Origin: Eopsaltria australis
Lineage: Eukaryota > Chordata > Aves > Passeriformes > Petroicidae
Reading direction: 5' to 3'
Assembly: GCA_034509425.1 (NCBI GenBank)
Contig: JAVTVJ010000228.1
Location: forward strand, 682,001-746,000
Length of the DNA stretch: 64,000 bases
In this document: positions 61,601-64,000 of the stretch, piece by piece
How positions within the stretch are numbered: position 1 is the stretch's first letter
Layout of the letters: the number at the start of each line of letters is the position of its first letter
Made by a program: the position numbers and the translations under genes
The notes under the pieces: model-generated
The model's database searches: none
What the model saw: the letters and a program-made list of their open reading frames with translations, nothing else
What the model was told of the DNA's origin: nothing

Positions 61601-64000
61601 TCATAATACAAGGGCTTTTCCTGGGAAGGTGATTCTGAAGGAGTTTGGTTTATTCCAAGTCCAAGTGTATCCTACAAGCTCCAGGGACTGTTGGTCAGTC
61701 ACATGTTACAGACATGGATAGATAACTAAATGTTGCTTAATTTATGCCCTCCACTGTCTTTAATGTTGGCTTGATCACTTTCTTCCTCCTGCACTCCTCT
61801 GCACCAGCTCAAACATAGCACTGCCTTTTCTCGGGAGGCTCATTGGTTTTCATCAGGCAAAGCAGGAACTCTTTTTTCAGGAATTGGGGTCTGTCATGGT
61901 ATTATGTCTCTGTCTGGGTGGCTGGCTCTGGGTCTTCAGGGTCTCTGGTGCATTTACCTCATAGAGTGAGTGAGTGGGAGCAGTGAGGGACCTGCAGAGT
62001 TCACAGCAAAGATAGCTGGACAAGTAAGTTCAAAACCAGGCTGTGATCCCATGGATCTGCTTTTTAGAGACCTGAGAATAGGCTGAACCTCCCTGGGTGA
62101 AGGATAAGAGGGTATAGTCCCCAGAGGGTCTTTGCCTGGAGAGGGATCCTGTCTGTCCCAGCCAAACAGCCAGGGCAGGCTTAGCCCTCAAGAGGGCTTT
62201 ACACCAAAATCCATGGCACTGGGTGCTCTCAGGCCTGCCTGTGTTCTCCTCTAAGGCAAAGTAGAACCTGCAATTAGTGTTTCCAGAAGGTGTGAAATGG
62301 AGCTGGAGCAAAAGCAGGCTCAGTGGTGCTCTGGCCCAGGCCTGGTCCTTGCAGCCTTCGCACCTGTGCTGGAGCATGAATTGCTACACTGTGCTGGTGC
62401 CCCTCACCCCTCCGTACACTCTGTTTTCATTAGTGTGTGCTCTTTGGTTAAGGACCCTTCTCACTTCCAGCTGAACAAACACTTTCCATCGCATGTAAAA
62501 TCCAGCTTGGTGCTAATAGGCATCTCCCCCTACCTTCCTCCCTTCCCTTTACCACGTTTTCTGCAGCTGGCAGGACAAAAAAGTGTCGCTATCACCTGAC
62601 TTATTATCAGCACGGGACTGTAATTTATGACACATGCTTGGTAAAGTGCCATGGTGAAAACATTTATGGCCCTCTTTGAGTCCTGTGGGGTGGTGGGGAG
62701 AGCAATGGCTGTGGAGGAAAAGCCAGTTGTTCCACCCTTGCAAAATACTGCACAGTCCAAAGGCTTCCTCTGCCTTCTGACAGCAGCGCTGTAGGCAGTG
62801 GGCTCAGTGCCCTGCTCTGCTGGTGTTGGGGTGGGTTGAGACACCAGTGCCTAGAACAGATATGAGGTTTTTCTGTCCTTAGGAAACACACAGTTTCTCC
62901 CTTTAGGAATTTATTGAATTCCCTATCTTTATTGCTTATAGTCCTGTACAATCTTACCCCTCAGGCAGGATCTCAGACCCTGCCTTCCTTGTGTTCCTAC
63001 ACAAGTGTCACCTCCTCTTTCCTCTCCTGGCTTCAAGACCCTGTTCTCTCATGGGAGGGTCTGCAGCAGTTGCCCCATGTGCAGCAGATCAAGCACAGGA
63101 GCTGTGAATAACTCCTCTGAAAAGCAGGCATTACAGCAGGACAGTTGCCCTCCAGCAACCAGGTTCATGCTCTGTCTGAAAGAAACAACCTGATAGTTTA
63201 GTTCTCCATGTCTGGATTTGACCTGAAAACGTGCTGTGGAGAGAGGGGGGTAAATGAATTGTCATTGCTGTAGGTGGGCTAGATTTGAATAGCAATCTAA
63301 GGGGCAAGGGAAAGTTCTGGCAGCAGTGACTTTTTCAGTGATTGAAGAGAGATTTGTGAGAAATGGGACTTTATATCCCAGTCTTGAGATGAGTGGTATG
63401 GAAATTTGGCATGGGAAAGAGTTTTTTACACTGGGCTATTTGCTGATTACTGAAAAGTTAATGTTGACTGTTGAGCTCCTCTCAGGAAAACATCTTTCAG
63501 AGGTATTTGGAGCTTGGCTGTCTGCCCTGTCCACTTGTCATGATTCCAAGGATGGTAGCAGAGATCATCAAACAATTTCCCAGCTTCAGGAGCACACCTT
63601 CCCTGAAGGTGCTCAGTTAGAAGAAGCATTTGCTTGGCCTGCAGTGAGGCAGGCTCTCTGTAGGGTAAGGATCGCATGGCAGTTTGTCCCCTTTCTTTGG
63701 TTCAGGCTTTGCCTACTCTTGGGGGAGAAGCAGGTCTCTGCAGCCTTCTGCTTCAACAGTGCTGTGTGTGCATCCATGTGCTGGAGCTAAAGGGGATATT
63801 CTGGCTGGGGCTGAGTCCTGGATGCTCTCTGCTACTTCCTGTCTGAAGGTTTGCAAGATAAAGCTTGGGGAGCTGCATGACATAAGGAGATGTGCAAAGC
63901 CCCCAATGCCAAGCTAATGCTGCCTTCAGAGTCATCTCTAGCTGGTGTTATTTCTGGACATCTTGTCCAAAGGATCCCAAGGCTGAGGGTTTGGTCTAGG
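58691..64000. other. Gene-less right end of the window
   Basis: I recognise no gene, RNA or transposon. The longest open frame (63326-63790 plus, 154 codons) shows no family signature. In human the neighbours on this side of TBC1D24 are NTN3, TEDC2 and CCNF; I see no laminin-N, netrin or cyclin-box sequence here. Confidence 0.45.

Noticed and set aside
63326..63790. 154-codon plus-strand ORF near the right end
   Set aside because: No domain, signal peptide pattern or splice context that I can recognise; within the range of chance for this composition.
58691..64000. NTN3, TEDC2 or CCNF exons expected from human gene order
   Set aside because: No laminin-N, EGF-like, netrin or cyclin-box sequence could be recognised in either direction.

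Overview
This is a vertebrate nuclear DNA window, almost certainly from a bird and probably a songbird. The evidence is spliced genes with GT-AG introns, two CpG islands, no bacterial-style gene packing, and at least nine fragments of the avian LINE CR1. One solo LTR begins TGTGTTGG, a type I associate with passerine genomes (from memory, not searched). Most open frames in the window are chance ORFs.

Two genes are recognisable, both on the minus strand and in the same order and orientation as in human 16p13.3. TBC1D24 is complete for coding sequence: eight exons can be placed, seven of them coding (26932-42477), with a probable noncoding first exon in the CpG island near 55.5 kb. The joined CDS is 1686 nt (561 aa) if an 18-nt microexon at 39299-39316 is included and 555 aa if it is skipped; from memory the two human isoforms are 559 and 553 aa. 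ATP6V0C, the V-ATPase proteolipid subunit c, enters with its promoter CpG island and first coding exon at 7659-7734. Its remaining exons lie beyond the left edge, so positions 1-7658 are intron 1.

Layout: 1-7658, ATP6V0C intron 1; 7.2-8.4 kb, ATP6V0C CpG-island promoter with two CACGTG (CLEAR-like) sites, a CRE and two YY1-like sites; 8.4-25 kb, a fairly GC-rich stretch without recognisable genes that holds simple repeats, a 14-bp perfect hairpin, a small CpG cluster near 15.5 kb and one CR1; about 25-55.6 kb, the TBC1D24 transcription unit, whose introns carry CR1s, a solo LTR with an internal 39/40-bp minisatellite that splits an older CR1, a second LTR-like block and a homopurine/homopyrimidine tract; 55.7-64 kb, no recognised gene, with a degenerate GTGAGGG repeat, two CR1s and an LTR-like block.

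The two genes do not form a pathway in the bacterial sense, but both act in vesicle biology: ATP6V0C is part of the proton pump that acidifies lysosomes and synaptic vesicles, and TBC1D24 regulates endosomal and synaptic-vesicle trafficking. I found no new multi-gene system. The most interesting items are the conserved-position microexon of TBC1D24, the CLEAR-like sites at ATP6V0C, and the nested LTR/minisatellite.
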